NCBI GenBank assembly: GCA_019056785.1
Contig: DXJV01000005.1
Span: 1-64,000 of the forward strand
DNA: 64,000 bases
Direction: 5' to 3'
Source of the DNA: Candidatus Heimdallarchaeota archaeon
GTDB taxonomy: Archaea > Asgardarchaeota > Heimdallarchaeia > JABLTI01
The notes under the pieces are model-generated. The model had not been told where the DNA came from. It ran no database searches and saw only the letters and a list, made by a program, of their open reading frames with translations. The position numbers and the translations under genes are program-made. Below are positions 8,258 to 16,409 of the stretch, in pieces; position 1 is the stretch's first letter, and each line of letters starts with the position of its first letter.

Positions 8258-9007
8258 TTATACGAGATCGGCAGTGATTTCAATCGTGTCAAGTCGCTCG
8301 TCATATTTCACTATACCTTTACTGTCCAAATTCCGGATGGCTTTTAGGATGATGACCGGCGGCGTTTTTGAAACGGCTTTCTTTAGTTCTTCTAATCCCA
8401 TTGCTTGATTACGGTAGGCTAACGTTGCAAGGATGTCCACTTCAGGGATGTCTATTCGTACCTCTTTTAGGAGAAAGTCAAGTACCGGGCTAATCTTTGT
8501 ATCTTGCTCTTTTTCCTCGAGTAATTGTTGCAGAGTCTTTTGAGCATCTTGAATTCGATTGTTCATACGATTCTTAACCTCTTCTTTTTCTTGGAGTTTT
8601 GTTTTTGTGCTGTCTTTTATGGTTTGAATTTGCTGTTCTAGTGAGGATAATTCACTCTTTTTATTGTCGAGAGTTTTTACTAATTGTTCTGTTTCTTCGG
8701 TTAATTTTTGTATTTTCTCATCTTCATCATTGATAGAGAGATTAATTCGATCTATTTGCTCTTTTAATGATTCAATCTCTCGGAGGAGCCCTTTTTTCTC
8801 CTCTTCTAGTTGAAGCTCATCATTCTTCCGATTAGTGAGATTTTTCTCCAATTTCTTGAAATGCTCTTCTGTTTTGTCTAAATAGTCGATAGCTGAAGCA
8901 ATTTCTTTGACAATACCTTCAAATTTCTGTTTTAAGTTTGTATTTAAATGTTCAAGGCGTTCTTTTTCAGCAATTAAGTTTCTTTTGAGGCTTACAAAAT
9001 CAGTCAT
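8258..9007 (-). CDS. Coiled-coil protein with C-terminal winged helix (paralogue 1)
   Basis: This is a 249-residue protein. Residues about 5-165 form an almost continuous coiled coil rich in Lys, Glu, Gln and Leu heptads. Residues about 175-249 look like a winged helix (IPEVDILATLAYRNQAMGLEELKKAV, then a recognition-type helix and a closing strand IVKYDERLDTIEIT). ATG 9007 has an AGGAGG Shine-Dalgarno sequence. It is preceded after 15 bases by a gene of the same length and architecture, so the two are probably diverged duplicates. No signal peptide or membrane segment is seen. ESCRT-like and PCI-like proteins also combine helices with winged helices, but I cannot claim homology. Confidence 0.65.
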   Translation of the reverse strand: MTDFVSLKRNLIAEKERLEHLNTNLKQKFEGIVKEIASAIDYLDKTEEHFKKLEKNLTNRKNDELQLEEEKKGLLREIESLKEQIDRINLSINDEDEKIQKLTEETEQLVKTLDNKKSELSSLEQQIQTIKDSTKTKLQEKEEVKNRMNNRIQDAQKTLQQLLEEKEQDTKISPVLDFLLKEVRIDIPEVDILATLAYRNQAMGLEELKKAVSKTPPVIILKAIRNLDSKGIVKYDERLDTIEITADLV

Positions 9008-9022
9008 CTTATTTCATTCCTC

Positions 9023-9769
9023 CTAGATTTTCAAACTCCCAGTAAGGGTTATTGCTCCTGATGAATTGTCAAAGGTTAAAAGGTTTCTTTTCATTAACCC
9101 ATTTAAAGTGTTTACAATTAAGTCTGTTGATAGGCCGGTGACTTTTGCAATGGTCGAAAGATCCGTATTCTTTCTCCCTTCTAAAGCATTAATAATTTTA
9201 ATTTCATTAAATTCAATATAATTTTTCTTGATCAAAAATTCCAGCGCCATACGTTCTCCTTTGGATTTCCGGATAACATCCCGCTCTTTTTCAGCTTGTT
9301 GTTCAATTTCGTTAATCTTCTGCTCAGTTGTTTCTACGATGTTTTTTATTTCAGCTTGTAATTTTTGATTTGTTTCTGTTTCCGTTTCAAGCTCTTTTTT
9401 GGCTGCTTCCAGGTTCTTTTCAATAGCAGATAATTCACTTGTCAACTCTCGTTTTCTACTCTCTAATTTCGTTCGGTCATTTGTTTTCTCGGTGAACTTT
9501 TCTTGTGTTTCTCTTAACACGTCTTCATTTTTGCTTTTTTCTTCTTTTAGAGAAGTTATCTCTTGTGACAACGTTAAATTGTTGGATTCAAAATTAGCAA
9601 TTTCAGTGCTTTGTTTCCGCTCAATTTCCTGTAATTCTTGTAATGGTTGAATTAGCCCTTCCAAATTAACCTTTGAAGATTTTAGTGTTTCTGCGAGTTC
9701 TGCGATGATATCTTCAATGGTCATTCCTCCTCTTTTCAGAGCAGAGAGTATTTCAGAAATGTCACTCAT
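9023..9769 (-). CDS. Coiled-coil protein with C-terminal winged helix (paralogue 2)
   Basis: The 248 residues begin with a short non-coiled segment (MSDISEILSALKRGGMTIEDII), continue as a long coiled coil (about 45-170) and end in a winged-helix domain of about 70 residues (YIEFNEIKIINALEGRKNTD, then TIAKVTGLSTDLIVNTLNGL and a wing LTFDNSSGAITL). Size, order of domains and adjacency match the next gene, which suggests a tandem duplication or a heterodimer. ATG 9769 has a GAGGTG sequence about ten bases upstream. The winged helix could bind DNA or protein. The neighbouring Arf GTPase and longin protein make a membrane-linked scaffold as plausible as a transcription role. Confidence 0.65.
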   Translation of the reverse strand: MSDISEILSALKRGGMTIEDIIAELAETLKSSKVNLEGLIQPLQELQEIERKQSTEIANFESNNLTLSQEITSLKEEKSKNEDVLRETQEKFTEKTNDRTKLESRKRELTSELSAIEKNLEAAKKELETETETNQKLQAEIKNIVETTEQKINEIEQQAEKERDVIRKSKGERMALEFLIKKNYIEFNEIKIINALEGRKNTDLSTIAKVTGLSTDLIVNTLNGLMKRNLLTFDNSSGAITLTGSLKI

Positions 9770-9877
9770 AAATAATTAACACCTCACTAAAAGGTAAATA
9801 ATTTTACTGTGAAAAAGCTTTCGATTGTTACCTTGGTTTGCCATATTAAGTAAAAAAAAAGAAAAGAATTACACATT

Positions 9878-11203
9878 CTATTCTTGCATGAAAACATTCT
9901 CAGCAACATTGTCCATAACTTGGATAATTGCCGGATTGTATTTTGCTCGAACATTTGTGATAAATTCTTCTGGCGGGAGGTTCAATTTCTTGATTTTCGC
10001 CCAATCTTTTGCCAGTTTTTCAATCAAGGTTACTCGATTTAAAAGAAGAGAGACACATTCGTCATGTTTCATTTTGGTCATTTCTTTTATCAAGTCTGCA
10101 AGATAAACTGCGTTTTCACCGTGCAGTATCTTTTTATGATCAAGGTCTAAAATAACCTCATTAGTATAATACTGGGTTAAATTGCTTTCAATACGAATAA
10201 TGTCAGCTTCCCGCGGATGAATGAATTCTTTGGCATAATTGATGATTCGCAATTCACGTTCAGGGGCGAAACACTGTAAGGTATCGAGTACCATGTTTAA
10301 TAATACTTGATTCTTATCTGTCTCAGGGTTAATGATCACTAAAACTGGTTTGCGATTAATAATTGCATTGAAGACTTTATCCAGATCTTTTTTAAATTGT
10401 TTAATGAAAAAGGGCATGTTTCCTTTATGGATGTCTCGTTTTATTGCTAAACTTTTGCGTTGTTCGGGTTGTAATGTTGAGGTTTCCGCAGTTTTTGTTG
10501 CTGGAGTTGTTATCGAAGCAGCAAGAGGTGCACTAGGTGCGGCAGTCGAAATTGGTTTTGCTTCGCCAAAAGCTTTGACAGAATAATAGACTTTATTTCC
10601 AACTTTTGTGGTATAAAGAAAACCGGCATTTAGAATTTCTTGAATGTTTGCTACTGCTTCTTGGGGTGATACATTTGTGAGTGAGATAATTTCTTCGAAT
10701 GAAGCAATTTTCTTGTCTAAAATGGCATAAGCTGTTTTTTGGAGTCTTTGTGGGAGCTCCATCACACTCAAGGTGTCAAGAACTCGTCGACTCCCCGCTT
10801 TCGTCATAATTCTATTCTCAAAAGCACTTCGTAACTGATCTAATTTCGCTTCAAAGCCCTTGAAAATTGAGGTGTCTTCTCCTTCCCATCCTAAAACGTA
10901 GTCTCTCGGAAAAACAGCATAAAAGAGGTTCTTTAATTCCGGGAGAAATATCTCCAGCAACGCTACTTCATTTTTATCAGCTGCCACTAGAAAAAGAATT
11001 GATTTATCTAGTTCGTATGCCAACTTATGCTCGCCGGAAATTTCTTCAATGCGTTGCCCTGGTAATACTTTTGCAATTAGGTTGTCAACTATTGTTTGAA
11101 AACTTCCTAATCCTTCTCCGGGCTTGGAAATGGACTCATAATTGCGATTTATCAGTGGCTTTTTGTCTTTTAAGATTATTATTCTCTTTATCACTTTTTC
11201 CAA
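9878..11203 (-). CDS. Longin-like domain protein with winged helix
   Basis: This is a 441-residue protein with three regions. Residues 1-125 look like a longin-type alpha/beta domain: an opening strand VIKRIIILKDKKPL, the strand SILFLVAADKNEVALLEIF, a long helix LKNLFYAVFPRDYVLGW, then IFKGFEAKLDQL, a pattern I associate with archaeal longin domains. Residues 150-215 resemble a winged helix (ILDKKIASFEEIISLTNVSP and a following wing). An Ala/Pro/Thr linker (about 220-255) leads to a C-terminal alpha/beta domain (KPVLVIINPETDKNQVLLNM) that I do not recognise. It starts at TTG after GGAG. It is the first gene of the cluster ending with the Arf-like GTPase. The longin call is by pattern, not by search. 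Confidence 0.6.
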   Translation of the reverse strand: MEKVIKRIIILKDKKPLINRNYESISKPGEGLGSFQTIVDNLIAKVLPGQRIEEISGEHKLAYELDKSILFLVAADKNEVALLEIFLPELKNLFYAVFPRDYVLGWEGEDTSIFKGFEAKLDQLRSAFENRIMTKAGSRRVLDTLSVMELPQRLQKTAYAILDKKIASFEEIISLTNVSPQEAVANIQEILNAGFLYTTKVGNKVYYSVKAFGEAKPISTAAPSAPLAASITTPATKTAETSTLQPEQRKSLAIKRDIHKGNMPFFIKQFKKDLDKVFNAIINRKPVLVIINPETDKNQVLLNMVLDTLQCFAPERELRIINYAKEFIHPREADIIRIESNLTQYYTNEVILDLDHKKILHGENAVYLADLIKEMTKMKHDECVSLLLNRVTLIEKLAKDWAKIKKLNLPPEEFITNVRAKYNPAIIQVMDNVAENVFMQE

Positions 11204-11390
11204 CTACTCCGTTTGGCTGTTTATGATATTCTTCTTTCTTTGTGATAATAAATTCTTCTTCTGAGGTATATAAGTTATTACTATGCTCTTTTTCTCTTTT
11301 TCTCTTAGTTGAAAGAAAAGTTTATAACGATTTGTATGATTATTCATAACGGCTCTCCCAGAACAAACAAGAAATATTATGGTGAAAAGA

Positions 11391-11936
11391 ATGAGTGAGA
11401 AATCGATTCAAGTAACCAGATTGGTTTTGGTCATTATCTTTAGTGTGGTGATTCTAACAGGAACAGGCGTAGGAATTTGGGTTGGCGTAAGGAACAATAG
11501 CTCAAGTTACCCAAATCCAACATGGTCCTTCAAAGTCAGTGGAAATATTGTTGGTGGAGAAATAAATATCACAATGCAAACCATGCTTTCCCTCCCCTTC
11601 TATGAGCAAGTTTATACTATCAAAGCAAAAACAAACTATGATGCACTCTTTAAAGGAGTACAGCTTTCCTATTTATTCACAGAAGTCATTGATGTTGATC
11701 CCTCCGCAAAGAATGTCACTTTCAGTGCATGGGATGGGTATAGTTGGACATTTAATCTCTCAGAAGTCCTAAACAATGATACGTACATCCTCGCTTACAT
11801 GAAAGAGGGTCAATATTTGACTTCCTATCTTGAAGGTGGTAATGGTTATTTATGGCTCATTGTCCCGGCAAAAAATCCTACGGACTTCAATGGACAACGC
11901 TGTGTTAAAAGTGTCACAGAAATAATCTTTGCGTAA
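11391..11936 (+). CDS. Membrane-anchored molybdopterin-binding-domain-like protein 1
   Basis: This is a protein of about 181 residues with an N-terminal membrane anchor (VLVIIFSVVILTGTGVGIWVGV) and an outside domain resembling the oxidoreductase molybdopterin-binding fold of the sulfite oxidase/YedY family. The signs are FKGVQLSYLFTEV, a GYSWTFNLSEVL segment, a GGNGYLWLIVP strand and the closing RCVKSVTEIIF strand. The family's Mo-ligand Cys, expected in the strand before the GV-L-LL segment, is absent (TIKAKTNYDA instead), so oxidoreductase activity is doubtful. The start is ATG 11391, with GGTGA five bases upstream; 11379 is an alternative. A homologue lies at 13646-14170 in the same module. 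A cofactor-binding role is inference. Confidence 0.65.
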   Translation: MSEKSIQVTRLVLVIIFSVVILTGTGVGIWVGVRNNSSSYPNPTWSFKVSGNIVGGEINITMQTMLSLPFYEQVYTIKAKTNYDALFKGVQLSYLFTEVIDVDPSAKNVTFSAWDGYSWTFNLSEVLNNDTYILAYMKEGQYLTSYLEGGNGYLWLIVPAKNPTDFNGQRCVKSVTEIIFA

Positions 11937-11992
11937 GAGGGAAAAACTTTTTCTCTCTTTTCTCTAAATCACAAGAAGGAAGTCGAGGAACG

Positions 11993-12847
11993 ATGGCGTT
12001 TGTACAATCTTCAAGGATGCGTCCTGAGAAAACAATTTTTTCATTGGACCCCCGAACTAAGCTCTTATTCCTGCTCCTTCTTTCCTTCTTACTCTTTATG
12101 ATAAATGATCTTCTATTTATGACCTGCTCTTTTGGTTTTCTTTTTATTATTAGTTTATTGAGCCGAGTTGAGTTGCGAAAATTGTTAAAGTATATCAAAC
12201 CTACGCTTTGGCTCATTCCAACTTTGTTTATTATCCAATTGGCTTTCAGTACTGGAATGGCAACAAATACGATAACCATTTATTCTGATTTTGGTTTCTT
12301 AGCTGACTTTTTGCGATTAAAACGACATTTCATTTTGATAAATAAAGAGTCGTTAATTGTTGCTTCAAATGCTTCATTCAGGATCATTAATTTAGCGATT
12401 ACCTCTTGTTTATTTAGTTTAACAACAAATTCGAATGATTATCTCCAATCCTTGACAAAAATTGGCGTGCCGTTTGAACTTGCCTTTACTACGGGGCTTG
12501 TAATTTATTTTTTGCCGATGGTGGTAACAGAGACAACTGAAACACAAATGGCCTTAGAAGCACGGGGAATAAGCGTAAACTACGGCTCCTTCATTTCCCG
12601 GCTCAAATGCTTCAGAATTCTTGCGGCTGCGATCCTAGTAAATTTCATTGAAAAGTCTCGCTATCAAGCGATTGCTCTTGACTCGAGAGGCTTTAATACA
12701 AAACGAAAACGAACCTTTTATAGAAAGGTCAGGTTTGGACTTGTCGATGCTCTTACAAGTATTGGCATCCTTGCAATAACTGCTGGGATGTGTTATTTTT
12801 ATCGAATAGAAATTGTCCAGTTTTTTGCTGGATTTTGGTTGAAATAA
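11993..12847 (+). CDS. ECF transporter transmembrane protein EcfT-like
   Basis: This 284-residue integral membrane protein is the T component of an energy-coupling factor transporter. It couples ATPases to a substrate-binding S protein. Family marks are the FSLDPRTKLLFLLLLSF entry to the first helices and the two cytoplasmic Ala-Arg-Gly-type signatures (ALEARGISVNYG and LDSRGFNTKRKR) that contact the ATPases. No ATPase is encoded in this module. The only A components in the window are at 22218-23953, beside a second EcfT. This T protein must therefore share those, use ATPases encoded elsewhere, or have another job. Confidence 0.85.
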   Translation: MAFVQSSRMRPEKTIFSLDPRTKLLFLLLLSFLLFMINDLLFMTCSFGFLFIISLLSRVELRKLLKYIKPTLWLIPTLFIIQLAFSTGMATNTITIYSDFGFLADFLRLKRHFILINKESLIVASNASFRIINLAITSCLFSLTTNSNDYLQSLTKIGVPFELAFTTGLVIYFLPMVVTETTETQMALEARGISVNYGSFISRLKCFRILAAAILVNFIEKSRYQAIALDSRGFNTKRKRTFYRKVRFGLVDALTSIGILAITAGMCYFYRIEIVQFFAGFWLK

Positions 12848-12867
12848 AAATTATGAGGTTAGAAAAA

Positions 12868-13653
12868 ATGACAGCAACGAGATTCATCGGAATTACTGGC
12901 GTGAAAAAAGCCGGCAAAACAACTACCATTGAAGCTCTTGTTCCGAAATTAAGAGAAAAAAATTATCGAGTAGGAACAGTAAAAGTCGCTTTCAAAGAGG
13001 TCAGTGTTGATGTTAACAATGAACATTATGATGTCATCCGCCACCGAAAGAGTGGGCCGGATAAAACGCTCTTCAAATCATCTATTGAAACGGTTTATTT
13101 TGAAAATGAGCCACGAACATTACGGAGAGCACTAAAACAGTTTGGTCAAGAATTAGATGTCGTACTTATAGAGGCCTTTCCCAAGGATTTGATTGGTTTT
13201 CCCCAAATAGCTTTACTAAAAGAACAGGGGCAGGAGGAAAGTGTGACAACAGATTATACTGTTGCCATTTCCTCTATCCCTGAATTTTCAATAAAAAGTA
13301 AAGATCGACGCTATGTTCCCTTCGATGAACTTGCAGAAGTTGTCATTAAAAATGCATTGCCGCTCACGCCAAACCTCAACTGCTACCATTGTGGCTATAG
13401 TAATTGTTATGCCTTTTACAAAGAGGTTACCGCTGGAAGGAGGGAGATAACTGATTGTGATCTTTATGGACAAGAGGGAGCATTCTTTGAATTGACGGTG
13501 AATGGGGAGCCTGTACAATGTAAATTATTTGTTCAAGATGTCATTACTGGGGTGGTTACAGCCATTCTTAAAACATTGAAGATTGAAGAAAAACATCTAA
13601 AAAATGTTGAGCTAAAATTTTCTTTGAAACAAGAGAGTGAGGACCATGAATAA
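12868..13653 (+). CDS. MobB-like P-loop GTPase with C-terminal Cys-rich domain
   Basis: The N-terminal half (about residues 1-165) matches MobB, the GTP-binding protein of molybdopterin guanine dinucleotide synthesis: FIGITGVKKAGKTTTIEALV, then RVGTVKVAFKEV and VVLIEAFPKDLIGFPQIAL. The C-terminal 90 residues carry LNCYHCGYSNCYAFYKEVTAG, a later Cys (TDCDL) and another (VQCKLF). This resembles small Fe-S cluster domains with a CxxCGxxxC pattern. Such a fusion suggests linkage to redox enzymes or cluster-dependent regulation, but this is inference. ATG 12868 is preferred for its GAGGT sequence; the longer frame from 12790 overlaps ecfT. The next gene starts inside its last codons. Confidence 0.82.
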   Translation: MTATRFIGITGVKKAGKTTTIEALVPKLREKNYRVGTVKVAFKEVSVDVNNEHYDVIRHRKSGPDKTLFKSSIETVYFENEPRTLRRALKQFGQELDVVLIEAFPKDLIGFPQIALLKEQGQEESVTTDYTVAISSIPEFSIKSKDRRYVPFDELAEVVIKNALPLTPNLNCYHCGYSNCYAFYKEVTAGRREITDCDLYGQEGAFFELTVNGEPVQCKLFVQDVITGVVTAILKTLKIEEKHLKNVELKFSLKQESEDHE

Positions 13654-14170
13654 GAAACATGTTTTAGTACTAGTTATTAGCATTAATGTTTTGTTTGGAT
13701 CTGCCTTGACAACAGTTTATTTCACAGGCTGGGAAAAACTTCAATCAGGCGAAGAAGGCTTTTTAACAGTTACAGGTTTGCCAATCGGTGAGGTGCGTTA
13801 TACCATTGAAGAGTTAATGGCCATGCCAAATATTACTCGTGAATATTTGTTACAAGGAACACCAACTTTCACTGCAAATTATACCGGTGTCTCTGTCTTT
13901 TATTTGCTCACCGAAAAGCTCAATCTAACTGAGGGGAGCACCCGTGTGAAGGTCGTTGCTGTTGATAATTACTCTTATACATTAACATTAGTAGAATGTA
14001 ATGCTACTCGTGACATCATCCTTGCCTACCTGCGGAATGGTGAACGCCTTAAAAGTGGCGCAAAAGGTGGGAATGGCCCTCTGCGACTCGTCATTCCTCA
14101 AAGATTTTCGGGAGAATACAATGGTCAATATTGTATAAAGTATGTTACAACTTTAAAAATTTTAAATTGA
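13646..14170 (+). CDS. Membrane-anchored molybdopterin-binding-domain-like protein 2
   Basis: This is a homologue of the protein at 11391-11936, about 174 residues, with an N-terminal hydrophobic anchor (LVISINVLFGSALTTVYF). Its outside domain shows the same landmarks: GLPIGEVRYTIEELMAMP, YTGVSVFYLLTEKL, NYSYTLTLVECN, GGNGPLRLVIPQ and YCIKYVTTLKI. As in the first copy, the usual Mo-ligand Cys is not in place (LLQGTPTFTANY). Each copy does have a Cys in the final strand (QRC, QYC). ATG 13646 overlaps the MobB stop by eight bases and has GAGG upstream, so the genes are co-translated. Anchored on the outer face, it could present a pterin or other ligand to the transporter; this is a hypothesis. 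Confidence 0.68.
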   Translation: MNKKHVLVLVISINVLFGSALTTVYFTGWEKLQSGEEGFLTVTGLPIGEVRYTIEELMAMPNITREYLLQGTPTFTANYTGVSVFYLLTEKLNLTEGSTRVKVVAVDNYSYTLTLVECNATRDIILAYLRNGERLKSGAKGGNGPLRLVIPQRFSGEYNGQYCIKYVTTLKILN

Positions 14171-14193
14171 AAGAAATTTGAGGTTGGTTATTA

Positions 14194-14775
14194 TTGAAAC
14201 GATTTAGTACGACTGACTTAATAATAATTGCAGTAATGGCTGCTCTCGGTTTAGGAACCAAGCAAATTGTTCGTCCAATTGTTTCTTTAATAACAGTTCC
14301 ATTAGCAATTCCTGGCGGAGCAATTGCTGGTGGTTTTTATTTTATCTGGTTAGTGCTCACCAAAAGGCTTTCACCTAAGTTCGGTTCCGGGATAATGTTT
14401 GGGATTACCCAAGCACTGGTGGTGATGATCCTCCCCTTTGGCTCGCATGGCATATTTACTCTTATCATTTATCCACTTCCAGGCATAATTGTGGACCTTA
14501 TTGACCTTCTTTTTAGAAGGCAGAACCAAACCCTTGTATGCTCGATAACAGAAGGGGCAATTGCAAATTTCACTGGTAATTTGTTAGTGTTACTTTTTAT
14601 CTTTCAATTAGAACTACTCCCTACAATTTTCGTCTCTCTCTTAGCATTATTTACCGGAAATCTTGGTGGAATTTTGGCTCATTATATCAGTAAAAGGGTT
14701 TCGAAGGAACTCTCGTTAACTACCTTCGAAGAAAAGGATTCCTCTCTTGAAAAAGATGAACCTTTAACAGCTTGA
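14194..14775 (+). CDS. ECF transporter S component (substrate-binding)
   Basis: This is a 193-residue membrane protein with five or six helices. The opening DLIIIAVMAALGLGTKQIVRP and the VPLAIPGGAIAGGFYFIWL segment are typical of ECF S components in archaea. S components bind the vitamin or cofactor and toggle it across the membrane. The start is TTG 14194 with GAGGTTGG upstream. The C-terminal 25 residues are acidic and soluble. It is the last gene of the EcfT/MobB/Mo-domain module, so its substrate may be a molybdenum, tungsten or pterin-related compound. That is inferred from context only. It overlaps the convergent amidohydrolase by 12 bases. Confidence 0.75.
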   Translation: MKRFSTTDLIIIAVMAALGLGTKQIVRPIVSLITVPLAIPGGAIAGGFYFIWLVLTKRLSPKFGSGIMFGITQALVVMILPFGSHGIFTLIIYPLPGIIVDLIDLLFRRQNQTLVCSITEGAIANFTGNLLVLLFIFQLELLPTIFVSLLALFTGNLGGILAHYISKRVSKELSLTTFEEKDSSLEKDEPLTA

Positions 14776-16353
14776 AAAATTCATGTTAAAAAAACCCTCT
14801 TTCGAGTAAACTAATTCGCCATTGATGAATGTTGCCAGCACTTGAACATTTTTAATGGTTTCTGGTTTGATACTATAAAGATCCTTATCTAATATCACAA
14901 AATCTGCTACTTTACCAACCTCGAGTGAACCTTTGATATCTTCTTCAAAAGTTGTATAAGCGCCTGCAAGTGTGTAGTGGTAAAGGGCTTCATCGAGATT
15001 TACGCGGATGTCTTCAAGTGGATGTGTGACAATCGACCATATGCCAAAAAGGGGGGACATGGGCATATTGTCCGAGCCAAAAGAAACAAGTGCGTTGGTT
15101 TTAAAGATCTTGTTGAAATTATTAAGTAATTTATATCTCTCGGGGCCCAATCGTTGCTCATATAACTGTCCTGGTTTCCCCCACCTGCCGGGAAAATTAG
15201 GCTGCATCGAGAGGATCAATCCAAGTTTGTTGGCTCGTGCAAGTTGCGCATCTGTTAGGTATTCTGCATGTTCAATGCGGTGGCGACCTTTTCGAACAGC
15301 CTCCGCGTTATTAAATCGTTCAAATGCTTGAAGGATAAATTCGATTGCTCTATCACCTATTGCATGAGTAGCAGTCTGCCAACCATGTGCCATAGCCTTT
15401 TTTAAAAGATCTTGATATTCGGCTTCAGTGATATACATTTCGCCGGTAGTTGCAGAATCAAAATACTCCTCTGAAAGTGCTGCAGTTCTTGAGCCAAGTG
15501 AACCGTCCGTAAAAATTTTCACCCCCTCAAGACGTAAAAATTCATCTCCCAAACCAGTGCGAAATCCGAGGTCTAGAAAGACCGGAAAGTGCTTTTGTGG
15601 GATGTTCATAGCAATTCTCAGTTTTAAGCTCCCATTCCTCTTGGCAACTTGATAGGCTTTAAAACTAATGAGGTTTAAATTATCAGTAACTGAGGTTACT
15701 CCTAATGCATGAGCATATTCGCATGCGATTTTCACAGCTTCAATGTATGCTTCTTGTGAGCGTTGTAATTTCGGGTGCTTGGAAAGTCTATTTATTAATT
15801 CATCGTAGAGTATGCCGGTGGGCTTACCAGTCTCAGGGTCAAGTTCTAAATCAGGGTCATTTAAAGAAATGCCCAATTCTTTTAGGGCAAGGGTATTTAC
15901 AGCAACAAGATGGCCACAAACTCTTCGAATATAACAAGGGTGCTCTGGTGCAACACGATCTAGCTCCTTGAGGGTTAAATATCTCTTTTCTTTCCAATTA
16001 CTTTCATCCCATCCTTCGCCAAAAAGCCAGGCTCCTTTTGGTGTTTCGTTCGCTCGTTTTTCAACCAATTCTAATGCTTCTTGAATTGATTGGACTGATT
16101 CCAAATGAATGTCCTTCAGTTTTACAGCATAGGCAAGCAAGTGTGTATGTGTATCATTAAAGCCCGGACAAATAAACTGCCCTTCTAACTCGAGGACTTT
16201 TTTTGCTTTTGGAAATTCTTTGGAAATTGTCTCGTTGGAACCAATAGCGACGATTCTTCCACCCCACACACAGAACGCTTCTGCTTCGGGTTGGTCTTTA
16301 TTCATTGTAACGATTTTAGCATTCTTTACTATTAGATCCGGAAGGAGCCCCAT
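14764..16353 (-). CDS. Amidohydrolase family protein (YtcJ-like)
   Basis: This is a 529-residue metal-dependent hydrolase of the amidohydrolase superfamily, YtcJ-like group. Visible motifs are the HxH metal site (GFNDTHTHLLAY), the KIFTDGSLGSR strand that holds the bridging residue, QTATHAIGDRA, RIEHAEYLTD and the catalytic Asp strand SFGSDNMPMSP. N- and C-terminal beta segments form the usual composite beta domain (IVKNAKIVTMNK; VADFVILDKDL). No signal peptide is present, so it is cytoplasmic. The true substrate of this group is rarely known; cyclic amides, N-acyl compounds or formamides are possible. It is monocistronic and convergent with the S-component gene. Confidence 0.9.
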   Translation of the reverse strand: MGLLPDLIVKNAKIVTMNKDQPEAEAFCVWGGRIVAIGSNETISKEFPKAKKVLELEGQFICPGFNDTHTHLLAYAVKLKDIHLESVQSIQEALELVEKRANETPKGAWLFGEGWDESNWKEKRYLTLKELDRVAPEHPCYIRRVCGHLVAVNTLALKELGISLNDPDLELDPETGKPTGILYDELINRLSKHPKLQRSQEAYIEAVKIACEYAHALGVTSVTDNLNLISFKAYQVAKRNGSLKLRIAMNIPQKHFPVFLDLGFRTGLGDEFLRLEGVKIFTDGSLGSRTAALSEEYFDSATTGEMYITEAEYQDLLKKAMAHGWQTATHAIGDRAIEFILQAFERFNNAEAVRKGRHRIEHAEYLTDAQLARANKLGLILSMQPNFPGRWGKPGQLYEQRLGPERYKLLNNFNKIFKTNALVSFGSDNMPMSPLFGIWSIVTHPLEDIRVNLDEALYHYTLAGAYTTFEEDIKGSLEVGKVADFVILDKDLYSIKPETIKNVQVLATFINGELVYSKEGFFNMNFSSC

Positions 16354-16409
16354 CGTAAATCAAAGAAAAATAGAAATGGCTAATTTATAAGACTTTTTAG
16401 TTGGAGCAT

